The notes under the pieces were generated by a model, which saw only the letters and a list, made by a program, of their open reading frames with translations, searched no databases and was not told the origin of the DNA. From Lithobates sylvaticus (taxonomy: Eukaryota > Chordata > Amphibia > Anura > Ranidae): a DNA stretch of 64,000 nt. The stretch's first letter is position 1; each line of letters begins with the position of its first letter. Below are positions 1 through 9,734 of this stretch, piece by piece. The stretch lies in the NCBI GenBank assembly GCA_028564925.1, contig CM053034.1, positions 156,089,705-156,153,704 on the forward strand. The letters run 5' to 3'. The translations under genes and the position numbers were made by a program.

Positions 1-187
1 TCCAAAAGGTTTAGGCTTTGTCCACCTGAAAGGGGATTAGTGCATACATCTTAAAGATAAGGATAAATGCATTGTTTTCTTTTAGTGTTTTAATTTTAGA
101 ATTTTTGAGAAACAACATTGACGTCCGTTTTGAATGTTTTGATCATACCATGGGGATCCATTTTAGAGTGGGTTCAGCCTAAAGAGT
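1..187. mobile_element. Retroelement internal fragment, copy A, left piece
   Basis: These bases match 8804-8991 almost base for base; that region is internal sequence of the LTR element at 4653-19861. The match resumes at 1550 after an insertion. Copy A lies outside the intact element, so it is a separate fossil fragment of the same family, entering from beyond the left window edge. Confidence 0.75.
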
Positions 188-1549
188 TTTTAAAATACAC
201 ACACAATGTTAATAATTATGTGAAATGGGTGCGCTCTCAATCAACCTTAAAAATCGTGTAGATCTAATTAAAAATTGCTTGTGCAATGATACTATTCAAG
301 TGATGTGTAAAACCTCCTTAAAATCCGTGCACTGAGTGTGTATACATAAATAAATAAATACATAAAACCATATGTAAATATATAAATAAGTGGATCCTTT
401 TCCTTTTTGTGGTACCAGTGATTAAGTGATATTTGTGCGATAGTGCTGTGAATAAAAGACAGTTTAAGAATGAGGTAAAACCACGTTTACATTCCAACCC
501 TTAAAAAATCCATGCGTTTTAAAACTGAAAAAAAACGCATTAAAAAATCCATGCGTTTTAAAACTGAAAAAAAAAAACGCATTAAAAAATCCATGCGTTT
601 AAAACTGAAAAAAACGCATTTAATTGTGCAATTTATTTGTGGAAAAACGCATATTGGGTTATGCGATTAAATTGGGAGAAACACCATAGGTATTTTTAGA
701 ATCCTTTAGGAGTCCATGCATCTAATTGATGTCTCCTTAGGTGTTTAATTTGCGGTTGCTTAGACAGGTGTTGTTCCTGATTAGTTAGTGCTGAGATGTT
801 TTACTAACTAATTGCCCTTTGGTGTTGAGCACAGGTTAAAACTTGAAGGACAAAAGGTGTACACCACAAATGAGAAAGATAAGCACCATTTAGTAAATGT
901 ATATTTTTTGAGCAGGTATACACATAATACTTTTACTTATCTTTAGTTGTGGTGTCCTCTTTCCTGCTGATCACGTCCTTACTATCTCTTCCGTGTTTGC
1001 ATGAGGATAGAAGACAGATAAAAAACCATTGCGCAATATAGTTATACTTTGAATGGTGTGCATGTGTTGTGGCTGAAGCCCATCTACTTACACAGCACCC
1101 TACGAACGAAGCGCGGTGGTTAGAAATATGTCAGGCACTGTTTGGGCTCCCTGCCCTGCTTGTCTCAGTAGTGTTGCTTAGCTCCTCCTCCCTGTTTGGA
1201 GCCCAAACAGTGCCTGACATATTTCTAACCACCGCGCTTCGTTGAATAGTATCATTGCACAAGCAATTTTTAATTAGATCTACACGATTTTTAAGGTTGA
1301 TTGAGAGCGCACCCATTTCACATAATTATTAACATTGTGTGTGTATTTTAAAAACTCTTTAGGCAGAACCCACTCTAAAATGGATCCCCATGGTATGATC
1401 AAAACATGTGTATTTTAAAAACCATTTCTTCTACGTGTGAGAACACTAATATATGGGTTGCAGCATCATCATTTGGCTATCTTAAAAACATTGTTGCCGT
1501 TCTGTCTTTGAATACCCATTATAGCGCTTAAGTACACATACCTAACATT
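188..1549. mobile_element. Foldback insertion with about 165-bp inverted arms
   Basis: The segment splits copy A and is flanked on both sides by a short direct repeat (gcctaaagag), as a target duplication would be. Bases about 136-300 reappear inverted at about 1243-1408. The inverted arm includes roughly 50 bp of the flanking target sequence, so this is not an ordinary terminal inverted repeat; a template switch at insertion could explain it. A second inner hairpin pairs about 1108-1150 with about 1197-1245. No coding frame of note is present. Class unknown. Confidence 0.6.
503..650. repeat. Three-copy tandem repeat of about 48 bp, each a hairpin
   Basis: Three A-rich units carry ATGCGTTTTAAAACTG followed by an A run and AACGCAT. 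Each unit can fold on itself because ATGCG at one end pairs with CGCAT at the other. The array lies inside the foldback insertion. Confidence 0.75.
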
Positions 1550-1987
1550 CTGCCTAAAGAGGTCATGGTTGTTTTGATAGTCTGGTCAAATTGCAGAAGC
1601 CAGGAATACTAAGTTTCTGGGTTCCAAGGAGGGAAATAGGAGTAAATATAGTAAGCGAGCAGATATTATGGATAAGAATTTGATTCTGCTCTTGTTTTTC
1701 AATTCCAGAATCCTGGTGGAGCGAGATTGGAAAGGTTTCTGGAAAATGGATGACAGAGGATCATCTGGTTGGCAGTTTGTCTGTGCCATACCACGCCCCA
1801 AATTCATTCTAATAAATATCAGGAGAGACGGGACAAACAAAAAGATTCACATTTTCATGTTCTGATGGATTGGATGTGTTATGTTCCTTCCCCCAACCTC
1901 CAACCCATTGTACGTATATTAATAACACGTTTGCATTCATCAGGAGAGAGTCCAGCAAAAAAAATGTTTCAAGTCTTATTGATAGGC
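1550..1987. mobile_element. Retroelement internal fragment, copy A, right piece, with inverted tail
   Basis: 1550-1847 matches 8979-9277 in the same orientation. 1897-1987 matches 9332-9427 in the opposite orientation. Neighbouring blocks of one parent therefore occur here head to head, with the intervening ~55 bp replaced. The palindromic element begins directly at the junction near 1988. This is a rearranged fossil with no usable frame. Confidence 0.7.
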
Positions 1988-2376
1988 GTAGGGTCCCCCT
2001 CAAAATCCATACCAGACCCTTGAGGTCTGGGATGGATTTTAAGGGGAACCCTAGCCAAAAAAAATGGCGTGGGGTCCCCCATAAAATCCATACCAGACCC
2101 TTATCCGAGCACGCAACCTGGCAGGCCGCAGGAAAGGAGGGGGGGACGAGAGCGGCCCCCCCTCCCGCCTGAACCGTACCAGGCCACATGCCCTCAACAT
2201 TGGGAGGGTGCTTTGGGGTCCCCCCCAAAGCACCTTGTCCCCATGTTGATGAGGACAAGGGCCTCATCCCCACAACCCTGGCCGGTGGTTGTGGGGGTCT
2301 GCGGGCGGGGGGCTTATCGGAATCTGGAAGCCCCCTTTAACAAGGGGACCCCCAGATCCCGCCCCCCCCCTGTGTG

Positions 2377-2474
2377 AAATGGTAAGGGGGTACAAAAGTA
2401 CCCCTACCATTTCACCAAAAAAGTGTCAAAAATTGTAAAAATGACAGGAGACGGTCTTTGACAATTCCTTTATT
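2377..2474 (-). terminator. Poly(A) signal and hairpin, left arm
   Basis: On the minus strand AATAAA lies at 2474-2469, followed by the mirrored hairpin at about 2377-2415. It matches the right-arm signal. Confidence 0.45.
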
Positions 2475-2620
2475 AAAATCTTCTTTCTTCTTTCTTCTGG
2501 TCTTCCTTCTTCATCTTCTCCTTCCGTCATCTTCTTCCATCTTCTTCTTCCTTCGATTCGCTTCTTCTTCCTCCGGTCTTCTCGTCCTTCTCGTCCGGCG
2601 TCGTCCTTCTCGTCCGGCAT
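2426..2620 (-). CDS. Mirror frame in left arm of palindrome copy 1 (64 aa, coding doubtful)
   Basis: This is the left-arm twin of the frame at 2918-3112 and encodes nearly the same highly charged peptide. The frame also remains open upstream for 17 codons. It is oriented outward from the shared promoter-like centre. As with the twin, the low-complexity composition and lack of frame conservation in copy 2 argue against a translated protein. Confidence 0.18.
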   Translation of the reverse strand: MPDEKDDAGREGREDRRKKKRIEGRRRWKKMTEGEDEEGRPEERRKKILIKELSKTVSCHFYNF

Positions 2621-2734
2621 CGTCCTTCTCGTCCGGCATCGTCGTCTCTTCTCGCAGGCCGCTCCTCGCAATGGGAGGCTCCCGCTCTGTGAGGCTTCGC
2701 TCCGGGTGACAGGTCTTGTATAACGAAGGCACCT

Positions 2735-2841
2735 GGTGACCCCGCCCCCCCTCTGACGTCATGGGGAAAGCCATAGGGAATTCCACATGACGTCCCCGTG
2801 TGTCAGAGGGGGCGGGGTCACCAGGTGCCTTCGTTATAAAA
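2735..2841. promoter_or_regulatory. Bidirectional promoter-like centre of palindrome copy 1
   Basis: A full CRE/ATF palindrome TGACGTCA lies at 2754-2761. A GC box GGGGGCGGGG lies at 2808-2817 and is mirrored by CCCCGCCCCCC near 2741-2751. TATAAAA lies at 2835-2841, 18 bp past the GC box; the mirrored position on the minus strand reads TATACAA. The order CRE, GC box, TATA on both strands suggests divergent RNA polymerase II initiation. Promoter activity is inferred only from these motifs. Confidence 0.5.
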
Positions 2842-2917
2842 GACCTGTCACCCGGAGCGGAGCCTCACAGAGCGGGAGCCTCCCATTGCGAGGAGCGGCC
2901 TGCGAGAAGAGACGACG

Positions 2918-3112
2918 ATGCCGGACGAGAAGGACGACGCCGGACGAGAAGGACGAGAAGACCGGAGGAAGAAGAAGCGAATCGAAGGAAGAAGAAGATG
3001 GAAGAAGATGACGGAAGGAGAAGATGAAGAAGGAAGACCAGAAGAAAGAAGAAAGAAGATTTTAATAAAGGAATTGTCAAAGACCGTCTCCTGTCATTTT
3101 TACCATTTTTGA
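2918..3112 (+). CDS. Small charged open frame in right arm of palindrome copy 1 (64 aa, coding doubtful)
   Basis: The frame opens about 77 bp after the TATAAAA and runs through the AATAAA. The product is almost all Glu, Lys, Arg and Asp, beginning MPDEKDDAG and ending in a short uncharged tail. I see no known domain. A frame of equal length and the same sequence, apart from one residue near the end, lies on the minus strand in the left arm at 2426-2620. In palindrome copy 2 the MPDEKD start is kept but the frame closes earlier, so long-term protein conservation is not supported. The purine-rich DNA alone could create such a frame. It may be a leader of a non-coding transcript. Confidence 0.2.
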   Translation: MPDEKDDAGREGREDRRKKKRIEGRRRWKKMTEGEDEEGRPEERRKKILIKELSKTVSCHFYHF

Positions 3113-3164
3113 CACTTTTTTGGTGAAATGGTAGGGGTACGTTTGTACCCCCTTACCATTTCAC
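3064..3164 (+). terminator. Poly(A) signal followed by long hairpin, right arm
   Basis: AATAAA lies at 3064-3069. About 55 bp downstream an 18-20-bp hairpin spans about 3124-3164, with GTGAAATGGTAGGGGTAC pairing to its complement across a 4-base loop. The same pair of signals occurs in all four arms of the two full palindromes. A role in 3' end formation is inferred. Confidence 0.45.
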
Positions 3165-3665
3165 ACAGGGGGGGGGCCGGGATCTGGGGGTCCCCTTGTT
3201 AAAGGGGGCTTCCAGATTCCGATAAGCCCCCCGCCCGCAGACCCCCACAACCACCGGCCAGGGTTGTGGGGATGAGGCCCTTGTCCTCATCAACATGGGG
3301 ACAAGGTGCTTTGGGGGGGACCCCAAAGCACCCTCCCAATGTTGAGGGCATGTGGCCTGGTACGGTTCAGGCGGGAGGGGGGGCCGCTCTCGTCCCCCCC
3401 TCCTTTCCTGCGGCCTGCCAGGTTGCGTGCTCGGATAAAGGGTCTGGTATGGATTTTGAGGGGGACCCCCACGCCATTTTTTTTTTTTTTTTTGGCCGGG
3501 GTTCCCCTTAAAATCCATCCCAGACCTGAAGGGTCTGGTATGGATATTTGGGGGGGACCCTACGCCATTTTTTTTTTTTTTTTTTTGGCTGGGGTCCCCC
3601 TTAATATACATACCAGACCTGAAGGGCCTGGTTATTGAATTTGGGGGGACCCCTACGCTTTTTTT

Positions 3666-4116
3666 TTTTTTTTTATATCAATGAATGACTGTTTTTTTAA
3701 ATAGCTTTTTTTTCTGCAAAAATGACACTTTGTCATTCGAATTCATTCGAATGCATTCGAATTCATTCGAATGCATTCGAATTCATTCGTTATATCTGCT
3801 ATAATAATTTCGTTTGAATTAGTTGAAATTTGATATTGGTAGTTGGATTCGAATAATTTGGAGCTGAAATTCGTAAACGGAATTTTTCCTGCAAAAATGA
3901 CACTTTGTCATTCGAATTCATTCGAATCCATTCGAATTCATTCGAATCATTCGGCGACGAAATTCGTAAACGGAATTTCGTATTCCGTACGGAATTCGTA
4001 AAAAAAAAAAATTCGTACTACAGATTCGTAAATTCGTACGAATTTCGAAAAATTCGTACGAATTTCGAAAAATTCGTACGAATTACGAATTCGTACGAAA
4101 CGAATCGCACATGTCT
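3666..4116. repeat. AT-rich tail with ATTCGAATTC and TTCGTACGAA repeats
   Basis: Two short repeat types dominate. Units of CATTCGAATTCATTCGAATG occur at about 3733-3790 and 3910-3950, and about 18-bp units carrying ATTCGTACGAATTTCG occur at about 4028-4095. Both cores are self-complementary. TGCAAAAATGACACTTTGTC occurs twice (about 3714 and 3891), and a similar string flanks palindrome copy 2, so this tail is part of, or co-mobile with, the palindromic family. Confidence 0.6.
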
Positions 4117-4652
4117 ACTGGAATGTGCATGCGCAATGGCGCAAACGTGCGAGCACGTGCAAGTACATGTTAGCGTGCGCATGCATCCATAGATTCTGGT
4201 GCCCAGCAGCCTATTGAAACTGAGAGTCTGCCTGGCTTCAGTGCTGGATTGTCTTCAACTTTGGTTCCTGTGCTCCTGCTTATCCATGTCTGACCTTGTT
4301 CCTGACCCAGCTATGTCTGATAACTCTCTTAGATCACCCCTACCTGCTATATCTACTTCTTGCTTATGTTACCAACGCCGGCTTGGATTTATGACTACGG
4401 CTCCGCCTCCTGATTTGGTACCCCACCGCCATCACGTTACCGACTTCTGCCTGTTCTCCACCTTGCAACTGATCCTGATTCTGCACCTGTCTGCCTGGCT
4501 CCCGTTGAACAAGGCTTGTCACCAGACTCCACGCCACCACTGGGGGGGCTCCTGTGTCTTCAAGTTACAGCTCAATCCTACAGCTGCCAGGCACCTGCAA
4601 CCTTCCAGTGCCCGAGCAGTCCCTGTCTCCACTACCAGGGGTGCTTGGACAG
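4117..4652 (+). mobile_element. Older LTR remnant, interrupted by the retrovirus-like element
   Basis: Taken with 19867-19922, this segment resembles a Gypsy-type LTR. The far end reads CTCGGGCTCCACAGTCAGG then TATGTGACA, close to the end of the chromovirus LTR in the same window when reverse complemented. Both also share a region rich in alternating GC such as GTGCATGCGCAATGG. The left boundary abuts the palindromic element. It is a broken fossil, older than the element inserted in it. Confidence 0.45.
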
Positions 4653-5432
4653 TGTTGGATTTAATATTTCTGCGGTTCACTTCTTGTTTCGCTGCAAGCC
4701 AGATTGCCAAAGTTGAAATGAAGCAAGCTTTGTATTCAGAGAAGCAATGGCTTGGCTCAGGCCCACCTGCGTTGAAGACGGCTCCAGGCTAATAGAAACA
4801 CTGCCCCTAAGTGAAGAATACAATATACTCCCTGGATTACCTTTTCTGGTGTTCATTGGGTGCAAAGCAAATGGGATTTGCAAGGGGGGGGGGGGAGTTT
4901 TGAATGAGTGAGCTTGGTAAAAGGAATTAGCAGAGCGCTCCTCTCTCTGTTTTCTCTCTGTGTCTGTAGGCTGGTTGAGGAGCATGTCATGAAGATGTCT
5001 CTCTGCTAAGCGGCCATTTTGAGGCCTATCTTGGATGATGATTTTGAGGCCTAGCCACATGGACATTTCTCTTATCCCATCGAGAAGGACAGCCACAAGG
5101 AAGGATGCGTTAAGTAGACCATTATATTGTATTTTAACTGTATAGTATATCATTGTATTGTAGCCTTGCTGTATGTTATATAATTGTGTAACCCCCTTTT
5201 AATACACGTTAGCTTTCTTATTTCCTTGTGAAATAAATAAGATTTGATTATTCTTAAGCCGTGTGTTTGGTTTCATAACTAAATGTATTATTGTAATACT
5301 AACAGTAGCATGCGCCCATAGTTTTAACAGACTGGCTAATCTACAGAGACTAGACAAAGTGATACATAGATGGGGTAATATAGATAGACTGTAGTGTTAT
5401 ATCGTTTTCTACAGGTATTATCGAATTCTACA
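4653..5432 (+). repeat. 5' LTR of retrovirus-like element
   Basis: It is a 780-bp repeat bounded by TG and CA, matching 19126-19861. AATAAA at 5232-5237 is a likely poly(A) signal, which places the R/U5 boundary in the last ~200 bp. The 3' copy lacks about 34 bp present here near 4718-4752. Confidence 0.85.
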
Positions 5433-5433
5433 T

Positions 5434-5451
5434 TTGGCACCCCATAGATTT
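5434..5451 (+). other. Candidate primer-binding site
   Basis: TGGCACCCCATAGATTTA starts two bases after the LTR end. The initial TGG is expected for pairing to the CCA end of a tRNA. I cannot assign the tRNA from memory. Confidence 0.45.
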
Positions 5452-6086
5452 AGACGAGCAGAATATCGTTTTTTTTTCTGCATAGGATTCACAAACCTAA
5501 GGCATTTTTCTTTGTTTTGAGTCTTAAACACAAATCCTCAAACATCCAGAACGGGAAATCGTCTCTAGTGTGGACAAGATTGGCGCTGGCTCGCGAATTC
5601 TGAAACCACGCTTGGATGGTCATGAAAATTCTGTGAAAGATCTCATCGGTGAAACGGACGCGTAGAACCTGGTGAGAGCTGTGGCTGATATATGTATGTA
5701 TGTTAAATGTTTGTGCGTTTGGCCAGGTAACCAGTCACTGCGACTGGCGAGTAAAGGGACTGATCACCCTTGGGTTATATTATATAATCGATAAATTGAC
5801 AGGACAAACCACACAGCACTGAGGAAAAAGTGGGAATATATATTTTATATATATTTTTTTTTTATTATTTTTTTTTACCCGCGTGAGTGTGAAATAGCTC
5901 TCTGTTCCAATAGGAGTTCAATGTGGCCTGCAATTTAAGAGAGGACAGCATTAAGAGTGTCTTTTCTGGAAAAGTGTGTAGTTTAAACGGATTTTTGTAT
6001 TTTTTTTTTTTGGTTTTGTTTGTTGGTCTTCTGTGTGAAACTACAGGTGAAAAACTAGACTTTGAACAGCTTTTATCTGAGTCTCT

Positions 6087-7016
6087 GTGGGGGGTTGTTT
6101 ATCTGTTTGTTCATCTGTGTCTGTATTGTCTTGTATTCAATTCAATGGTGTATCTCACGGCGCTTTAACACACCAGTTCAATGACTTGTTGAAACAATGC
6201 AATACTCATAATGATGCCATAACGTTTAAAAAAAATTCAAAAAAAGGCAGGAAACAGAGGTTAGCAAATTTGGTGTGCATGCTTCTCAGAATGAGAGATA
6301 TTTCTGAACGGAAGGAATTAGAATGGATAGATGAAAGAAAGCAATTCATGCAGCAGCTACAAAATATAACAAAAGATATATTAATTAGGGTTGAAAATGC
6401 AGATGCACAAGCGCGTAGGCAGATTGAACAATTAGTGACGGAAAAAGGCGATCTGGAACAGAGATTACATGAATTAGGGAAAACTTGTGAGTTAAGAGAA
6501 GGTTGCATCGCCTATTTGAATAGAAGGGAGGCTGAAAATTTGCAGGTTATCACACTGCTTAAGGAGGAATTACAGGATGCACAGGCAGCCATAATGGATT
6601 TATCCTCCAAACATACAATAGCCGAAGATGCAATGGTGGAGGTACCCTCCGCACATGCTCAGTGTACAAAAATACAAGTGGAACATGAGGAAAACCCGTA
6701 TACTATTGTTGCTGCAAATCATATTACTATGATGGGAATCGATGTTGGAGACGTAAATACAAACGTGATAACTGCGCTTGAAATTGATTCAGGAGTTGAA
6801 ATGGAAACTTCTAAAGACTCCTCAGACGATGAAAGTGTAAAGTCTGTTCATTCCAATCACAGTAATATTATCCAGCAATGTGAATTTCCAGCACAAGATG
6901 TTAAAAAAAGGGCCTATGCAGGGAAACCAGAGCTAAAATGTTGTTTGTGTAAAAGGGGAGGTCACATCGCAAAGTATTGTTGGGCGAATAACGATATCAA
7001 AAAAGATCATACCTAA
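6087..7016 (+). CDS. gag: Gag-like protein of the retrovirus-like element (309 aa)
   Basis: The frame starts MGGCLS, which fits an N-myristoylation signal typical of retroviral Gag, but the first ~25 residues could be fortuitous. Residues about 45-60 are basic. Residues about 75-175 are rich in Glu, Gln, Lys and Leu with a coiled-coil look. Residues about 240-275 are acidic and serine-rich. A canonical CX2CX4HX4C zinc knuckle lies at about 285-298 near the C-terminus, as in nucleocapsid domains that bind the genomic RNA. At 309 residues it is shorter than a complete orthoretroviral Gag, and I do not recognise a capsid domain. The position, directly after the LTR and leader, supports gag. It is a fossil; I cannot assign a known retroviral genus. 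Confidence 0.65.
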   Translation: MGGCLSVCSSVSVLSCIQFNGVSHGALTHQFNDLLKQCNTHNDAITFKKNSKKGRKQRLANLVCMLLRMRDISERKELEWIDERKQFMQQLQNITKDILIRVENADAQARRQIEQLVTEKGDLEQRLHELGKTCELREGCIAYLNRREAENLQVITLLKEELQDAQAAIMDLSSKHTIAEDAMVEVPSAHAQCTKIQVEHEENPYTIVAANHITMMGIDVGDVNTNVITALEIDSGVEMETSKDSSDDESVKSVHSNHSNIIQQCEFPAQDVKKRAYAGKPELKCCLCKRGGHIAKYCWANNDIKKDHT

Positions 7017-7600
7017 AAACGACCCCAAGGCATTATGAATGTTATTCGGCCAGGTGGGGTAGCAATCCAAAGCATGGAGCCCATAGTAAGCAAACCCAGT
7101 TCCCCGTTAAGACCCAATTACGGAGTCTACAAACTGAAAAGCAATATGTAGGACAGTTGCATAAAATCAAAATGGTGGTAGCCGCATGGTTATTCAAACA
7201 TAGCACTGGGGGAAGCACTGCTAGCAGCAATTAGTCAGCTGCAAGTATGTTAAAAATACTCTGATCAAAGTTTCCTTCCTATGAATAAGGTTTGATGTGA
7301 GTTTCAGATTTGTTTCAGATTTGGAATAAGATAGAGGACCTTGATATATAGTTTTATTATTTTCAAGGATGAGCCTCTGAATTGAATAACTCTGTTATGA
7401 TTATTGTTTTTTTTTTTCCCTCTTAGTTTTAAGAATTTTTGTAATGTTTTATAAGGTTTAATATTTTATAAATTTTTATAAAAAAAAAATATTAATTTAT
7501 AAAAAATTTTATTATTAATTTTTTTCATGAATTTTTTTTCAATTTTTTTGAATTTTTCCTTTTTAATGTTTTTAATTTTTTATTTTTTTATTTTTTTAGT
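7017..7600 (+). other. Internal remnant of the retrovirus-like element plus AT-rich tract
   Basis: 7017-7380 follows gag and shows no recognisable enzyme motif. 7380-7600 is poly(T)/A-rich and probably belongs to the margin of the next insertion. Confidence 0.4.
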
Positions 7601-7644
7601 CTAGTTGTTTATTCTACCATTCTGGCTTGTAGGTGTTCCCCTAG

Positions 7645-8448
7645 CAGTACATTTTTATCATTTTTTCCCCACAGATAGAGCTTTATTTTGGTGGTATTTG
7701 ATCACCTCTGTGTTTTTTATTTCTTGCGCTATAAACAAATTAAGAGGGACAAGTTTGAAAAAACGCAATATTTTTTTACTTTTTATTATAATAAATATCC
7801 AATTTTTATTTTTTTTTAAACAAATTTTTTCCTCAGTTTAGACCGATACGTATTCTTCTACTATATTTTTGGTAAAAAAAATCGCAATAAGCGTCTATTG
7901 ATTGATTTGCGCAAAAGTTATAGCGTCTACAAAATAGGGGATAGATTTATAGCATTTTTATTATTATTTTTTTTTACTAGTAATGGCGGCGATTTGCGAT
8001 TTTTATCGCGACTGCGACATTGCGGCGGACACTTCGGACACCTTTGACACATTTTTGGGACCATTCACATTTATACAGCGATCCGTGCTATAAAAATGCA
8101 TTGATTACTGTATAAATGTGACTGTCAGGGAAGGGGTTAACGCTAGGGGGCACTGCAGGGGTTAATATGTTCCCTATATGAGTGATTCTATCTGTGGGGG
8201 GAGGGGACTGACTGGGGGAGGGGACCGATCGGTGTCCCTATGTACAAGGGACACACCATCGGTCTCCTCTCCTCTGACAGGACGTGGATCTGTGTGTTTA
8301 CGCGGGCACGTGCATCGGGTCCCCAGCTACGCGGCGGGCACGCGCCCCCTAGTGGCCAAAAAGCGAGCGCCGTCATATGACGGCGGGCCGCCACAAGAGC
8401 TGCACCGTCCCGCCGTCATTTGACAGTGGGCGGTCAGCTACTAGTTAA
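7645..8448. mobile_element. TTAA-type foldback repeat, left-truncated copy
   Basis: It aligns along its length with the full copy at 49308-50306: shared blocks include TTGGTGGTATTTGATCACC, GCGCAAAAGTTATAGCGTCT and a GC-rich right end, finishing in TTAA at 8445-8448. The left terminus is not seen. It is inserted in the retrovirus-like element. No transposase is present; TTAA ends suggest mobilisation by a piggyBac or Kolobok enzyme (inference). Confidence 0.65.
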
Positions 8449-8803
8449 ATAATAATCTGACATTAATGGACCAAAGAGTTACAAATGAGGTAGCAAATGT
8501 TGTGATGAAGTTACAAATGTTTTGTTTGTGTTGTTTTTCCCATTAACTTATTGTCTTTCAGATAAAAAAAAAACATGTACTCTTCTCAGGAGAAAATCCA
8601 TGGATGTCTTTAATTAAAAGTTGAGTGTTTGTCATTGTTGTATGGTGGTTGTCTTGTCATGTTGTTCTTGGGTGATAATGGCCAGACTTTTAAATTTTTA
8701 TTTTTTTAATTTTTGTTTTTTGGAAAAAAAATACATATTTTTTTTGTTTTTGGGTATTGGCTTAGTCAGCTATTTTATTGTTACTTTGTTCAGGTGTAAA
8801 AAG
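8449..8803 (+). other. Unassigned internal sequence
   Basis: AT-rich sequence between the TTAA repeat and the block shared with copy A. I see no gene or repeat motif in it. Confidence 0.4.
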
Positions 8804-9734
8804 CTCCAAAAGGTTTAGGCTTTGTCCACCTGAAAGGGGATTAGTGCATACATCTTAAAGATAAGGATAAATGCATTGTTTTCTTTTAGTGTTTTAATTT
8901 TAGAATTTTTGAGAAACAACATTGACGTCCGTTTTGAATGTTTTGATCATACCATGGGGATCCATTTTAGAGTGGGTTCTGCCTAAAGAGGTCATGGTTG
9001 TTTTGATAGTCTGGTCAAATTGCAGAAGCCAGGAATACTAAGTTTCTGGGTTCCAAGGAGGGAAATAGGAGTAAATATAGTAAGCGAGCAGATATTATGG
9101 ATAAGAATTTGATTCTGCTCTTGTTTTTCAATTCCAGAATCCTGGTGGAGCGAGATTGGAAAGGTTTCTGGAAAATGGATGACAGAGGATCATCTGGTTG
9201 GCAGTTTGTCTGTGCCATACCACGCCCCAAATTCATTCTAATAAATATCAGGAGAGACGGGACAAACAAAAAGATTCACTTTAACACTTTTCTTTTCCTA
9301 TGGACGATCTGGTGCTGAATCTGAAAGACTGTGCCTATCAATAAGACTTGAAACATTTTTTTTTGCTGGACTCTCTCCTGATGAATGCAAACGTGTTATT
9401 AATATACGTACAATGGGTTGGAGGTTGGGGGGTGTATTCAGCACTATATTGGGGGAATACGCCTGGGATGTGGTTGTTGGTGGGGTCAGTGACTTACTCC
9501 CAGAGATGTGCGGACACAGAATAAGGTGCATGCAGGATGCTTATCTCTGAGGAGTAACCACAAGAGGAGGCGTGTATTCAGCACTATATTGGGGGAATAG
9601 GAGCTGGGATGGGTGTTGGTAATGGGGTAGACATCGGTATCCTGAGAAACAAACTCTCGGCCATAGCTTGAGCGGGACTTTGTTACTCAGAGAGATTGGT
9701 GGCATCCTTAATAACATTCACAAAATACCCAGGG
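8804..9734 (+). mobile_element. Internal region of the retrovirus-like element, 3' of gag
   Basis: 8804-9277 is the intact parent of the copy A fragments at 1-187 and 1550-1847. 9332-9427 is the block seen inverted at 1897-1987. After 9430 a phrase containing GTATTCAGCACTATATTGGG occurs twice (about 9433 and 9574). It is decayed coding-like sequence in the place where pol/env would lie, and no motif could be confirmed. The chromovirus interrupts it at 9735. Confidence 0.5.

Larger units (their letters stand above)
1988..3665. mobile_element. Long palindromic element, copy 1 (left end truncated)
   Basis: The two halves are near-perfect reverse complements about a centre near 2780 (GGAATTCC at 2777-2784), with arms of about 800 bp. 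Read outward from the centre, each arm carries a promoter-like block, a purine-rich GAAGAA stretch, AATAAA, a stable hairpin and then a chain of G/C-rich hairpins. The outer part repeats a unit containing GGTCTGGTATGGATTTT. The left side stops at 1987, short of the extra unit in copy 2 at 61190-63385. No transposase is encoded, so it is non-autonomous or of unknown mobility. The family is unknown to me. Confidence 0.85.

Noticed and set aside
1586-1840. Frames conserved between copy A and the parent element at 9015-9269
   Set aside because: The two copies are almost identical DNA, so frame conservation carries no weight, and the peptide has no recognised motif.
4199-4792. 197-codon frame before the retrovirus-like element
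   Set aside because: It crosses the boundary of an LTR remnant and the 5' LTR, so it is a chance frame in repeat DNA.
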